Assembly: GCF_014282275.1 (NCBI RefSeq)
Contig: NZ_VFIA01000024.1
Coordinates: forward strand, 1-64,000
Source: Spirosoma utsteinense
GTDB taxonomy: Bacteria; Bacteroidota; Bacteroidia; Cytophagales; Spirosomataceae
DNA: 64,000 nt
Direction of reading: 5' to 3'
In this document: positions 32,501 through 41,390 of the stretch, in pieces
Numbering within the stretch: position 1 is the first letter of the stretch
Layout of the letters: each line of letters opens with the position of its first letter
Program-made: the position numbers and the translations under genes
Notes under the pieces: model-generated
What the model was told of the DNA's origin: nothing
What the model saw: the letters and a program-made list of their open reading frames with translations, nothing else
The model's database searches: none

Positions 32501-34588
32501 ATGAAAAAGTATCTGGTAACCCTTGTGCCCGTGCTGATGCTGAGTTTTCAGCCGGATTCGCCGTTGACTGGTGCCCCTGACAACGGGTCGCCACGATCGA
32601 CGCCCTCAACGACGACCATCGACGACCTGAAACCGTCGATATCGCAGGAAAAGGTAGAAACGCTGGTAGCCAAGCTGCTGACGACTTACCACTACCGCAA
32701 AGTACGGCTCAACGACTCGCTGTCGTCGGTGGTATGGGATAACTACCTCAAAGAGGTCGACAATAACAAAACGTACCTGCTGGCGTCAGACGTGGCGGGT
32801 TTTGAGAAATACCGGTACCAGATCGATGATGCACTGATCAATGGCGACCTGACGGCGGCCTATGAACTGTATAACGTCTTCCGGAAGCGTTTCCTGGAGC
32901 GGTCGGAGTTCATCAAACAGGAGATCAAAAAGCCGTTTGCATTTACGGCCGACGAAACCTTCAACACCGACCGTGAGAAAGCAGCCTGGCCAAAGACGGT
33001 AGAGGAGCAGAACGACCTGTGGCGTAAGATCCTGAAAAATCAGGCGCTCGAACTCAAACTCGGCAACCGGAAAGACAGCGTGGTTACGGCTACGATGAAC
33101 CAGCGGTATGCCAACCTGGACAAAGCCATTAACCGTATCAAAGGGGCTGATGTATTTCAGCTTTATATGAACTCGTTTGCCGAAGCCCTCGACCCGCATA
33201 CCAATTACCTGTCGCCAACCAATGCCGACCGGTTCAATCAGGAGATGAGTCAGTCGCTGGAAGGCATCGGCGCTATGTTACAGGAAGATGGCGAATACAT
33301 TAAAATCACGAACGTGCTGCCCGGTGGTCCGGCCTTCAAGAGCAACCTGTTGAAGACCAACGACAAGATCGCGGGTGTTGCTCAGGGCGACAATGGGGCT
33401 ATCGTGAACACGATGAACTGGCAGGTCGACGAAGTTGTGAAGCTGATCAAAGGGCCGAAAGGTACTATCGTTCGCCTACAGGTAATCTCGCCGAACGCGC
33501 TGGCAGGCGCACCACCGAAAGAAATCCGGCTGGTACGGGAAAAGATCAAACTTGAAGAACAACGGGCTAAAAAAGAAGTAATCGAGGTTACGGATAATGG
33601 CAAAGCGTTCAAGATCGGGGTTATCAACGTGCCCATGTTCTACCGCGACTTTGAAGGAGCCCGCAAACGCGAAGAAGGATTCAGCAGCACGACGAGTGAC
33701 GTCAAGAAGTTCATCGAAGAACTGAAAGTCGACAAAGTCGATGGTATCGTCATCGATTTACGCGACAATGGCGGTGGTTCGCTAACCGAAGCCATCGATC
33801 TTACCGGTCTGTTCATTCCAAAAGGACCTGTGGTTCAGGTGAAAGAATCGACGGGCGAAACCGAGGTATACTCCGACAAAGATGGTGGTTCGGTTGTCTA
33901 TGATGGTCCAATGGCGGTGTTGGTAAACCGCTTCAGTGCTTCGGCATCGGAGATCTTTGCCGCTGCCATTCAGGATTACAAACGCGGTATCATCGTGGGT
34001 GGACAGACATTTGGCAAAGGCACCGTTCAGACGCTGATCGACCTCAACCAGTGGTTGCCAAAAGAGCCGGAGAAAGTAGGTCAGGTAAAAATGACGATCC
34101 AGAAGTTTTACCGCATCAATGGTAGCAGCACTCAGCACAAAGGCGTAACGCCGGATATCGAACTACCATCGGCCTTCTCCGCTGAGGAATACGGTGAAAG
34201 TTCGCAGCCAAGTGCGCTGCCCTGGGACCAGATCAACTCGACCCGCTATGACCTCTCACGCGGTCTTGACGATAAGATCCTTACCCAACTGCGTAGCCGT
34301 TTCGATCAGCGTCTGAAATCAGACCCGGAGCTGAAGCAACTGGCGCAGGACCTGAACGAGTTTAAGAAAGCGAAAGAAAACACAACGGTTTCGTTGCTGG
34401 AGTCGAAACGCCGGAAAGAGCGCGAAGAAGCGGAACGCAAGCGGGCAGCGGCCAATAAAGTATCGCAGATGTCGGCTCCGGTCGATGAAACCGGTTCCCC
34501 TTCGCCCGATACGGCCAAGAAGAAAAAAGACCTGTATCTGAATGAAGCCGGTCTGGTGCTGGCCGATTACATTCTGGCACAGAAATAG
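32501..34588 (+). CDS. prc: Carboxy-terminal processing protease (S41A, Prc/Tsp)
   Basis: The 695-residue periplasmic protease has a leader peptide, a long helical N-terminal region (~45-235), a PDZ domain (~240-335) with GIGAMLQEDGEYIKITNVLP, and an S41 catalytic core with DGIVIDLRDNGGGSLTEAI, the catalytic Ser in VNRFSASASEIFAAA and Lys in TFGKGTVQ. The ~180-residue C-terminal part (DUF3340-like, charged helices near 600-650) is typical of the Prc/Tsp type. It cleaves proteins from their C-termini, including lipoproteins and peptidoglycan enzymes. Confidence 0.94.
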   Translation: MKKYLVTLVPVLMLSFQPDSPLTGAPDNGSPRSTPSTTTIDDLKPSISQEKVETLVAKLLTTYHYRKVRLNDSLSSVVWDNYLKEVDNNKTYLLASDVAGFEKYRYQIDDALINGDLTAAYELYNVFRKRFLERSEFIKQEIKKPFAFTADETFNTDREKAAWPKTVEEQNDLWRKILKNQALELKLGNRKDSVVTATMNQRYANLDKAINRIKGADVFQLYMNSFAEALDPHTNYLSPTNADRFNQEMSQSLEGIGAMLQEDGEYIKITNVLPGGPAFKSNLLKTNDKIAGVAQGDNGAIVNTMNWQVDEVVKLIKGPKGTIVRLQVISPNALAGAPPKEIRLVREKIKLEEQRAKKEVIEVTDNGKAFKIGVINVPMFYRDFEGARKREEGFSSTTSDVKKFIEELKVDKVDGIVIDLRDNGGGSLTEAIDLTGLFIPKGPVVQVKESTGETEVYSDKDGGSVVYDGPMAVLVNRFSASASEIFAAAIQDYKRGIIVGGQTFGKGTVQTLIDLNQWLPKEPEKVGQVKMTIQKFYRINGSSTQHKGVTPDIELPSAFSAEEYGESSQPSALPWDQINSTRYDLSRGLDDKILTQLRSRFDQRLKSDPELKQLAQDLNEFKKAKENTTVSLLESKRRKEREEAERKRAAANKVSQMSAPVDETGSPSPDTAKKKKDLYLNEAGLVLADYILAQK

Positions 34589-34637
34589 CTAAATACCGGG
34601 AGCGGTTGCCCACAGCCATCACTCCCCTACTGATCAG

Positions 34638-34674
34638 AAAAACCCCGCATAGCGAACCGTTGTGCGGGGTTTTC
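34638..34674 (+). terminator. Intrinsic terminator after protease gene
   Basis: AAAACCCCGCA (34639-34649) pairs with TGCGGGGTTTT, followed by a short T-rich tail. It can work in both directions. Confidence 0.75.
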
Positions 34675-34736
34675 ATTTCGTTGTCCGGTGTGATAACAAA
34701 CCAGGAGCTTTACTGCTTCAACGTATCCTTTTCCCC

Positions 34737-34976
34737 ATGTGGTATTTTCTAATTAAACAGGCGGCTCTGGCCATTGCCCAACACCGCGATTTACAACGCA
34801 GAGCGTCGGCGGCTGACGTTGAATTATTCAACGAACCCTACGAAAACTGGTATGTGTTCTCGGTGGAGAAGGACAGTTATACCGAGTTTATGGATCACCT
34901 CGACCGCGAAGGCATCGCCTACGACCTGACTGCCGACCGCCCCACCCGCGAGGAGATGTTGGCGGGCATGCGATGA
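34737..34976 (+). CDS. Small unknown protein
   Basis: The 79-residue protein starts MWYFLIKQAALAIAQHRDLQ and has a mixed alpha/beta pattern: a helix with a hydrophobic face (residues 4-20), a strand NWYVFSVEKDS and a helix YTEFMDHLDREGIAYDL. The pattern suggests a ferredoxin-like or ACT-like fold, but I can name no family. It is convergent with the MATE gene, 34 bases apart. The frame is open to 34662, but earlier residues overlap the terminator and do not look coding. Confidence 0.55.
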   Translation: MWYFLIKQAALAIAQHRDLQRRASAADVELFNEPYENWYVFSVEKDSYTEFMDHLDREGIAYDLTADRPTREEMLAGMR

Positions 34977-35010
34977 GCCGGTACGAAAGCCTGTCAGCTT
35001 CGCTAAGGTA

Positions 35011-36384
35011 TCAGGCAGGGATGCCGGATACAGTTCGTTCCAGTCGGCGAACACGTCTGAAAAATCGAACCGTCAGCAGAATGGCGGCTATCGTCAACCC
35101 GGCCAGCAGGCCAATCCAGACACCGATAACATCCATTTTAAATGTAAATCCCAACAAATAGCTCATCGGCAGGGCTACCCCCCAGTACGAAAACAGCGTG
35201 ATGAGCGTGGGAACATTCACGTCCGACAGCCCACGCAGCGCACCAACACCAACGACCTGAATACCATCGGAAAGCTGAAAAATGCCGCCCATGATGACGA
35301 GCGTAGCCGCCACTGTTGACACGGCGGGGTTATCGCGGATGTAGAGTGACACGAGCCAGTCGTTGGCGGTGAAAAACAGCAGCGCGGCCACACTCATAAA
35401 CCCGATCGACAGCGCAAAAGCGGCCACACCCGCCCGATACACACCCTGATTACTTCCCTGCCCCACAGCCGCCCCTACCCGGATAGCCGCGGCCGACGAA
35501 ATACCGGTTGCCATCATGTAGGTTACCGACGCCATATTGATGGCGATCTGGTGAGCGGCCAGCCGGTCTTCGCCGAGCCAGCCGGTCAGTACGGCCGCCA
35601 GCGTAAACGTAGCTACTTCAAAGAAAAACGTTAGTCCGCCCGGTATGCCCAGGCGAAGAATCGTTCGCACATCGGCACTGGTAGGCAAGGCCCGAAAAGC
35701 CCGGACCAAATACGGCTTGAAGCGCCCCGAACGATAGATATAAACGAGCATACCAACCGCCATAGCCGTCCTCGACAGCAGGGTAGCCATGGCCGAGCCC
35801 ATCAACCCCATCTCCGGGAATGGACCAAAACCCGTGATGAGTACGTAGTTGAAAAACGCATTCAAGACCAGCGCCCCTACCGTAATGGCCATAGCTACAC
35901 GGGGAAACCGCAGACCATCGGCCAGTTGGCGGGCGGCTACAAAAATCAGCAGCGGCACCAGCGATGCGCTCAGAATCAGCATGAAATTTTCAGCTAGTTT
36001 CGTTACTTCCGGCGTTTGGCCAAATAATTGAAAATTATAGGCCAGCACGATCGACAAACCGCCGAATACAATGCTGAACAGCCAGGCGACCTGTAAACCC
36101 GCCCGGAACAGGCGGTTTACTTCGGCTGTGTCGTTCTGGCTGCGGGCTTTGGAAACCAGCGCAGCCACCACCGACAGGCCACCCACACCGATACAGGAGA
36201 CCAGAAAAGAGATCGCATTGGCCAAACCAGCCGCCCCAAGCGGAACGGCACCTAATAAACGGCCCACAAACAGGTTGTCGGTAACGCCCATCAACACAAC
36301 CCCCAACTGGGCAATGACGATGGGAACGCTCAGCCGAAACGTGTCGGTTAGTTCGGAGCGGTAGGTACGAAGAAAACGAAACAT
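35011..36384 (-). CDS. MATE-family multidrug/Na+ antiporter
   Basis: The 457-residue inner-membrane protein has about 12 helices in two homologous halves. MATE features include VPIVIAQLGVVLMGVTDNLFVGRLLG at the start (positions ~15-40), GAAGLANAIS, and RLAAHQIAINMASVTYMM in the second half. It most resembles NorM-type exporters of cationic drugs driven by Na+ or H+; the true substrate is unknown. The open frame extends to 36774 across the divergent gene, but that part is antisense; MFRFLRTYRSELTDTFRLS at 36384 is the real N-terminus. Confidence 0.9.
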   Translation of the reverse strand: MFRFLRTYRSELTDTFRLSVPIVIAQLGVVLMGVTDNLFVGRLLGAVPLGAAGLANAISFLVSCIGVGGLSVVAALVSKARSQNDTAEVNRLFRAGLQVAWLFSIVFGGLSIVLAYNFQLFGQTPEVTKLAENFMLILSASLVPLLIFVAARQLADGLRFPRVAMAITVGALVLNAFFNYVLITGFGPFPEMGLMGSAMATLLSRTAMAVGMLVYIYRSGRFKPYLVRAFRALPTSADVRTILRLGIPGGLTFFFEVATFTLAAVLTGWLGEDRLAAHQIAINMASVTYMMATGISSAAAIRVGAAVGQGSNQGVYRAGVAAFALSIGFMSVAALLFFTANDWLVSLYIRDNPAVSTVAATLVIMGGIFQLSDGIQVVGVGALRGLSDVNVPTLITLFSYWGVALPMSYLLGFTFKMDVIGVWIGLLAGLTIAAILLTVRFFRRVRRLERTVSGIPA

Positions 36385-36469
36385 AAAATGAGGTTGATAG
36401 GCAAATGACAAAATCCGAACCCCAGATGTTCCCCGACAGGCAACTTGCGGATTTTGGTTCGAATGTTTG

Positions 36470-36477
36470 TACTTTTG
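36470..36477 (+). promoter_or_regulatory. -7 promoter element of DUF4290 gene
   Basis: TACTTTTG fully matches TAnnTTTG, with a TTG at 36445-36447 as a possible -33 element. The predicted start of transcription is about 20 bases before the TTG start codon at 36505, so the leader is very short. Confidence 0.55.
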
Positions 36478-36504
36478 TGATACATCACGAATCCAGTACA
36501 GCCC

Positions 36505-37410
36505 TTGAAAGAATACGGCAGCAGTATGCAGAAGTTGGTTGACAACATGGTCAACATCGAAGACCGGGAGAAGCGTACCCGTTACGCGCACATCCTGGTT
36601 GAACTGATGCGGCAAATTCATCCCAACATGAAAGATGGGCAGGACTACTACAATAAATTGTGGGACGACCTGTATATCATGTCCAATTTCACCCTCGACG
36701 TCGACAGCCCCTACCCGCCCCCATCCGAGGAGGCACTGGGCAAAAAGCCTCAGCGGGTTCCCTATAACACCCATCAGTTACGGTTTAAACACTTTGGCCG
36801 TAATGTCGATCTGCTGATTGCCAAAGCGGTCGCTCTTGAGGAGCCCGAAGAACGACGTACGTTCGTTTCCTACCTGGCTCGCCTGATGCGGACCTTCTAC
36901 CAGGCCTGGAACAAAGAGTCGGTCGAAGATGAGACCATCTACCAGAGCCTGATCGAACTCTCGAACGGAAAACTTTCTGACGACATAAAGCTCATTCGGG
37001 AGGAGGGTCTTGTAGACGCTACCCCGCGCGAGCGTACCGGCGACCAGGTTCAACCCCAGCGTATCAGCAACGCGTCAACCAATCAGGGCCTTCGGAACAA
37101 CCGGGATGGCGGGTCACGCGATGGTGGACCACGCAATCAGAACCGCAACGACGGCTCCCAGCAACGCAACGGACCACGCGACGGCGGACCACGCAATCAA
37201 AATCGCCCTAATAACAACCGGGACGGTGGCCAGAACCGCAACGGTGGCCCCCGCAATTTCGGCAACAACAATCCAGGTCGCAACGACAGCGGATCACCGC
37301 GCCCCAACAACCGCGATGGCGGACCACGCGATAGTGGATCACGTGACGGCGGACCACGCGATGGCAATTCAGGACCGAACCGTACCAACAACGACCGTAG
37401 AAGACGATAA
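36505..37410 (+). CDS. DUF4290 protein with RDGG-repeat tail
   Basis: The 301-residue protein has an N-terminal DUF4290 domain (~1-175): EYGSSMQKLVDNMVNIEDRE, HILVELMRQIHP and YNTHQLRFKHFGRNVDLLI are family features. The last ~115 residues are a low-complexity tail with a dozen copies of (N/R)RDGG and related Arg/Asn/Gly units and an RRRR end, resembling disordered RNA-binding RGG-type tails. The function of DUF4290 is unknown; the family is restricted to Bacteroidota. The TTG start is inferred; homologues usually have ~15 more residues, and an in-frame stop at 36478 prevents a longer form. It lies directly upstream of murA. Confidence 0.85.
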   Translation: MKEYGSSMQKLVDNMVNIEDREKRTRYAHILVELMRQIHPNMKDGQDYYNKLWDDLYIMSNFTLDVDSPYPPPSEEALGKKPQRVPYNTHQLRFKHFGRNVDLLIAKAVALEEPEERRTFVSYLARLMRTFYQAWNKESVEDETIYQSLIELSNGKLSDDIKLIREEGLVDATPRERTGDQVQPQRISNASTNQGLRNNRDGGSRDGGPRNQNRNDGSQQRNGPRDGGPRNQNRPNNNRDGGQNRNGGPRNFGNNNPGRNDSGSPRPNNRDGGPRDSGSRDGGPRDGNSGPNRTNNDRRRR

Positions 37411-37416
37411 ATTAAT

Positions 37417-37479
37417 AATGATGAATGAGGAACGATGAATGCTTCATTTAGTAGCATTCATCGTTCCTCATTCATCATT
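37417..37479. terminator. 27-bp perfect hairpin upstream of murA
   Basis: Arms 37417-37443 and 37453-37479 are perfectly complementary with a 9-base loop. The right arm ends 12 bases before the murA ATG, so it may both end the DUF4290 transcript and structure the murA leader. Confidence 0.65.
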
Positions 37480-37491
37480 TATCATTAACCA

Positions 37492-38799
37492 ATGGCATCT
37501 TTCCAAATTACAGGTGGGCGTAAGCTCAAGGGTGAACTCATTCCGCAGGGAGCCAAAAATGAAGCGCTACAAATTCTGTGCGCCGTTCTGCTGACAAAAG
37601 AACCCATTACCATTCATAATATTCCGGGCATCCGGGATGTCAATCAGCTCATCGAACTGCTGGGCGATCTGGGCGTTTGGGTTACCCGCACCGGCGAAAG
37701 TTCCTACCGTTTCCAGGCGTCGGACGTCAATCTGGACTACCTCGAAACCGATACCTACAAGCGAAAAGCATCTGCCCTCCGTGGGTCGGTTATGCTATTG
37801 GGCCCTATGCTCGCCCGGTTCAAGAAAGGACGTATCCCCCGGCCCGGTGGCGACAAAATCGGTCGTCGGCGTCTGGACACCCACTTTCTGGGTTTTGAGA
37901 AGCTGGGCGCTCAGTTCAACTACGACGCCAACGACGGCGGGTATTATAAAGTGGACGCCAGTAACCTGCGCGGCACCTACATGCTGCTCGACGAAGCGTC
38001 GGTTACAGGAACGGCTAACATCCTGATGGCGGCTGTAATGGCTGAAGGCACCACTCAGATCTATAACGCGGCCTGTGAGCCTTACCTGCAGCAGCTGAGC
38101 AAGATGCTCAACAGCATGGGTGCCAAGATCACGGGTGTAGGCTCTAACCTGCTCACCATCGAAGGTGTATCGGAGCTGCACGGTACTGAACACACGATGC
38201 TGCCCGATATGATCGAGATTGGCTCGTTCATTGGTCTGGCCGCCATGACACAGTCGGAGATCACCATCAAAAACTGCCGGATTCCGGAGTTGGGCATCAT
38301 TCCCGACCAATTCAAACGACTCGGCATACAGATGGAATTCCGGGGTGATGATATTTTCATTCCCGCCCAGGAGCACTACCAGATCGAAAGTTTTCTGGAT
38401 GGCGGCATGATGACCGTTGCCGATTCGCCCTGGCCCGGCTTCACCCCCGACCTGCTCAGCATCGTGCTCGTTACGGCCGTTCAGGCGCAGGGGACGCTCC
38501 TGATTCACCAGAAAATGTTTGAGAGCCGACTGTTCTTTGTCGACAAACTGATCGACATGGGCGCTCAGATCATTCTGTGTGATCCGCACCGGGCTACCGT
38601 AGTTGGCCTGAACCGGCAGTTGCCCCTGAAAGGCATTCGCATGTCGTCGCCTGATATCCGGGCGGGTGTGGCGCTGCTCATTGCGGCTATGTCGGCGAAA
38701 GGCACAAGCATCATCGACAATATCGAGCAGATCGACCGGGGGTATCAGCATATCGACACCCGGCTCAACGCCATTGGTGCCGAGATCATTCGGCTGTAA
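37492..38799 (+). CDS. murA: UDP-GlcNAc enolpyruvyl transferase, Asp-type
   Basis: The 435-residue MurA transfers enolpyruvate from PEP to UDP-GlcNAc, the first committed step of peptidoglycan synthesis, in the cytosol. Features include GGRKLKGELIPQGAKNEALQ and the active-site loop IPRPGGDKIGRRRLD. The position equivalent to E. coli Cys115, the residue alkylated by fosfomycin, is Asp121 here (GAC at 37852-37854). Mycobacterial and chlamydial MurA enzymes with Asp are active but fosfomycin-insensitive, so intrinsic resistance is expected. The gene stop lies inside a 76-bp palindrome. Confidence 0.95.
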   Translation: MASFQITGGRKLKGELIPQGAKNEALQILCAVLLTKEPITIHNIPGIRDVNQLIELLGDLGVWVTRTGESSYRFQASDVNLDYLETDTYKRKASALRGSVMLLGPMLARFKKGRIPRPGGDKIGRRRLDTHFLGFEKLGAQFNYDANDGGYYKVDASNLRGTYMLLDEASVTGTANILMAAVMAEGTTQIYNAACEPYLQQLSKMLNSMGAKITGVGSNLLTIEGVSELHGTEHTMLPDMIEIGSFIGLAAMTQSEITIKNCRIPELGIIPDQFKRLGIQMEFRGDDIFIPAQEHYQIESFLDGGMMTVADSPWPGFTPDLLSIVLVTAVQAQGTLLIHQKMFESRLFFVDKLIDMGAQIILCDPHRATVVGLNRQLPLKGIRMSSPDIRAGVALLIAAMSAKGTSIIDNIEQIDRGYQHIDTRLNAIGAEIIRL

Positions 38800-38869
38800 T
38801 CACTCTGCCAATACAAGCAAAAAGGGCCACTAGTGGCCCTTTTTGCTTGTATTGGCAGAGTGATTACAG
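38794..38869. terminator. 76-bp perfect palindrome at end of murA
   Basis: 38794-38831 is exactly complementary to 38832-38869 with no loop (centre CCACTAGTGG). It begins five bases before the end of murA and includes its TAA. GC stems flanked by AAAAA/TTTTT tracts (GCAAAAAGGGCC) suggest terminator function in both directions. Confidence 0.85.
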
Positions 38870-38964
38870 GCTCGGTTAAACCATCACCCCTGTTAACTTG
38901 TCTTTAGGAGGTAACCGCTTAACTTGGCGGGCAATCTTAACAACAACAGCAACCTTAACAGACG

Positions 38965-39624
38965 ATGAAAACGCTCCTGCATCAAGCCACTATTTTTTTC
39001 GTTGGCATTCTGACAATAGGTTCGGTGCTGGCCTGCGCTCAGGCCAGACCAATATCGGGCACGACTGCGACAAACGCAGCCCGGATCAAGGCCCAGCCCG
39101 ACCCCGCTAAAACGGCCCTGTTGCAGCCCATGCAGCAGATGGTGACGAAACTGAAAAAACTACAGGCCACCGGTGACCCTGATTTCGACTATGCTCTTCA
39201 GGCAAAGACACACGTTCAGGGCGAACAGGATTTCCTGAAACAGGCCGTGCAAAGCAGCAAGGATTCAGCGGTAAAGCAGATGATTCAAACCCTGACGACC
39301 GGCACGCAAACTGATATCGCCCTGCTTGATGGTACCATGCGCCAGATCAAACCATCGCGGCCCAACCAGGCCTATACGCAGCAGCAGAGCCAGAATATAG
39401 AAGCCATAAACCTGAAACTTCAGCAGACCGGTAGCAGCGACAAGCTAACGAGCGATGCGGATAAGAACGTGGTAGCGCTGCTGGCCGACCATCAGCAGGA
39501 TGCCATCGACATGGCTAAAACGTATCTTCAATTTGGCAAAAACGCCACGCTTCGGACGTATGCTACCCAGTTGGTTGAAAAAGCTACTTCCCAGCGAGCC
39601 CGACTGGCGGCTATGCCTAAGTAA
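38965..39624 (+). CDS. DUF305-like four-helix protein, exported
   Basis: The 219-residue protein has a leader with a possible lipobox (SVLAC). The mature part holds two related helical hairpins: residues ~70-115 (FDYALQAKTHVQGEQDFLKQ) and ~165-215 (DHQQDAIDMAKTYLQFGKN). This matches the DUF305/ferritin-like layout, in which HH..AI.MA is typical; the first His pair is only partly kept. Function unknown; DUF305 proteins are envelope proteins sometimes linked to copper. It lies before two ferritin-like genes on the opposite strand. Confidence 0.65.
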   Translation: MKTLLHQATIFFVGILTIGSVLACAQARPISGTTATNAARIKAQPDPAKTALLQPMQQMVTKLKKLQATGDPDFDYALQAKTHVQGEQDFLKQAVQSSKDSAVKQMIQTLTTGTQTDIALLDGTMRQIKPSRPNQAYTQQQSQNIEAINLKLQQTGSSDKLTSDADKNVVALLADHQQDAIDMAKTYLQFGKNATLRTYATQLVEKATSQRARLAAMPK

Positions 39625-39658
39625 GGTGACTGATGGATGATTTAAAAAGTAAACTATA

Positions 39659-39752
39659 TTGATTTGTCATCCCGACGATAGGAGGGATCTTCGGTAGAAA
39701 TGAAGATTCCAATATACCGAAGATCCCTCCTATCGTCGGGATGACAAATCAA
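39659..39752. repeat. 38-bp palindromic element (REP/MITE-like), copy 1
   Basis: Arms 39659-39696 and 39715-39752 are perfectly complementary with an 18-base loop. The outer end TTTGTCAT and inner end GGGATCTTCGG recur in the element at 41761-41883. The TTTGTCATCCCGAC start resembles dispersed intergenic repeats common in Bacteroidota genomes. It lies between convergent genes. Confidence 0.7.
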
Positions 39753-39836
39753 CCCAACCTTAAGTACCTTATTTGCAGTTACTTAGCATCAAGATTATTC
39801 ATAATTCACGTTAAGTAAGCAAAACGACGTCTGCTG

Positions 39837-40613
39837 TTAGGCCAGGAAGGGCATTACAATTTTCAGAACATCTTCCTTCGACAGCGGCTCATCCCAGGCT
39901 TCGGTTGAGTTTTCGATAGGAACCCCTTCGATCGTCGATGGAATTTCCAGGTGTCGGATAGCCTCGTCACCGGCATAAACAGCCGAGGGTACACCAGGGC
40001 TCATGTTTCCCGTTATCCAGCCTTTCTGTCCACGTAACTCCCGTACGCGGGCTGCGTGACGAGCTTCGACCGAGTGAATTTGCAGGGCCGTTGTCAGGAT
40101 TGGGTCGTTATTGATGAGTCGGGGAGCCTGCCCTTTGTAAGCCCGTACGCCTGTATCTTCAAAAGCCTGCGACAGGGTCAGGAATACCTCATAATTACCA
40201 AACGGATTCGGGAACATACCCTTAGCCGTGTAATCAAAGCGGGGCTTCTCAACCGCCTGCCCCCCCAACACTGACTTCAGCAGGTTCACGTGTGCATTTT
40301 CGTGCTTCTGAATCTGGGCGAACACGGTACGGGGCGTACCCGTGAGCAGGTTTGGCGTGTCCATGCCTACATTATAAAATTCAGACTCCAGGTACTCCAG
40401 CGTCAGGGCAAAGTTCAGAACGTCGACAACGACCGGGTCCAGCGACTGGCCATACGCTTTGTTCAGCGCCGATGCGAGGACCGTCGGTGCAGCTACAGCG
40501 GCTGCTTTGCGACTGAACAGGCTAAACATGTGACGGCGGGATACGTGTTTCAGCCGGTCGTAGACATCGCCATCGACCTGTTCCAATTCGGAAAGTATGT
40601 TTTGTAAGTTCAT
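39837..40613 (-). CDS. Ferritin-like domain protein, Tat-type leader
   Basis: The 258-residue protein has a Ferritin_2-type domain (~60-215): NFALTLEYLESEFYNVG with the first metal-ligand Glu residues, QIQKHENAHVNLLK with the ExxH-like pair, and TALQIHSVEARHAARVREL with a second ExxRH. Residues 26-50 (SRRHMFSLFSRKAAAVAAPTVL) resemble a twin-Arg export signal, though it starts unusually far in. Members are related to desiccation proteins and may bind di-iron, but function is unproven. It follows a paralogue by 15 bases in the same operon. Confidence 0.82.
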   Translation of the reverse strand: MNLQNILSELEQVDGDVYDRLKHVSRRHMFSLFSRKAAAVAAPTVLASALNKAYGQSLDPVVVDVLNFALTLEYLESEFYNVGMDTPNLLTGTPRTVFAQIQKHENAHVNLLKSVLGGQAVEKPRFDYTAKGMFPNPFGNYEVFLTLSQAFEDTGVRAYKGQAPRLINNDPILTTALQIHSVEARHAARVRELRGQKGWITGNMSPGVPSAVYAGDEAIRHLEIPSTIEGVPIENSTEAWDEPLSKEDVLKIVMPFLA

Positions 40614-40628
40614 TGCGTTGAGGTCGTT

Positions 40629-41390
40629 TTAAGCGGTTGGCAAATTATTGGCTGAAATCACTTCCTTGATAAAGCGCTGCGCCTGTGGCAGTACCTCGGC
40701 TGGCTTGAGCGCCCGTTCCAGACCCGTTGTCGGATCGATCACATCGTCGCCGGCGAAGGCTGTGCTGCCCGGGCTGATCAGTTCACGGATCACAGCCGCA
40801 TGACGCGCTTCGACCGACACGATGATTCCCGAGATACCAAGATTGGTGGCATTGGTCAGCAGTTGGCCGGCTCCATTGTAAGCGGCAGTTGCCAGATCGG
40901 CGAAGTTCTTGGCCGTCATCAGCACGCTATCCCGATTGTTGAAGTCGACACTACTGTAATCGAGCGTCAGCGTCGGAATGGCCTGGCTGCCCAGCACCTG
41001 TCTGAAGAACTCGCGGTGGGTAATTTCCTGGTTTCGCAGGTCGATGAACACCTGACGCTCTTTCTCGGATATACCCGCGTAAAAATGATCAGTTACCAAC
41101 TCCAGAAAACGCAGTTCGGCCTGTTCCAGCGCGTAGGCATAGTTCAGTACACCAACGTCGCCCGAGCCCAGTTCGATAATGTCACCCGCACGGGCTCCTG
41201 CCGTTGAGCCGCCCCCCGGCCCAGCCAGCGGTTCGAGAACTTTATCGGTGCAGGAACTCATGACAAGGCCGGTTGCGGTTGCAACACCCACATAACGCAT
41301 GAACATACGTCGGCCGGAAAAGACCGGCGAAATCGGCAATACCGATAGTGGCCGGGTAGCCTCTTTCGGGTTGTGAAGTAATTTTTTCAT
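40629..41390 (-). CDS. Ferritin-like lipoprotein, Tat-type leader
   Basis: The 253-residue protein starts with ~25 polar residues, then SGRRMFMRYVGVATATGLVM and a lipobox (MSSC), i.e. a twin-Arg leader followed by a lipoprotein Cys. The ferritin-like domain (~80-215) shows YALEQAELRFLELVTDHF, RNQEITHREFFRQVLG and VSVEARHAAVIREL with Glu and His in metal-ligand positions. It is the first gene of a two-gene operon; the pair probably forms a hetero-oligomer in the periplasm. No TAnnTTTG box was found upstream. Confidence 0.82.
   Translation of the reverse strand: MKKLLHNPKEATRPLSVLPISPVFSGRRMFMRYVGVATATGLVMSSCTDKVLEPLAGPGGGSTAGARAGDIIELGSGDVGVLNYAYALEQAELRFLELVTDHFYAGISEKERQVFIDLRNQEITHREFFRQVLGSQAIPTLTLDYSSVDFNNRDSVLMTAKNFADLATAAYNGAGQLLTNATNLGISGIIVSVEARHAAVIRELISPGSTAFAGDDVIDPTTGLERALKPAEVLPQAQRFIKEVISANNLPTA

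Noticed and set aside
36385-36774. 130-residue N-terminal extension of the MATE protein
   Set aside because: It runs antisense to the DUF4290 gene and its promoter; the MATE fold starts at 36384.
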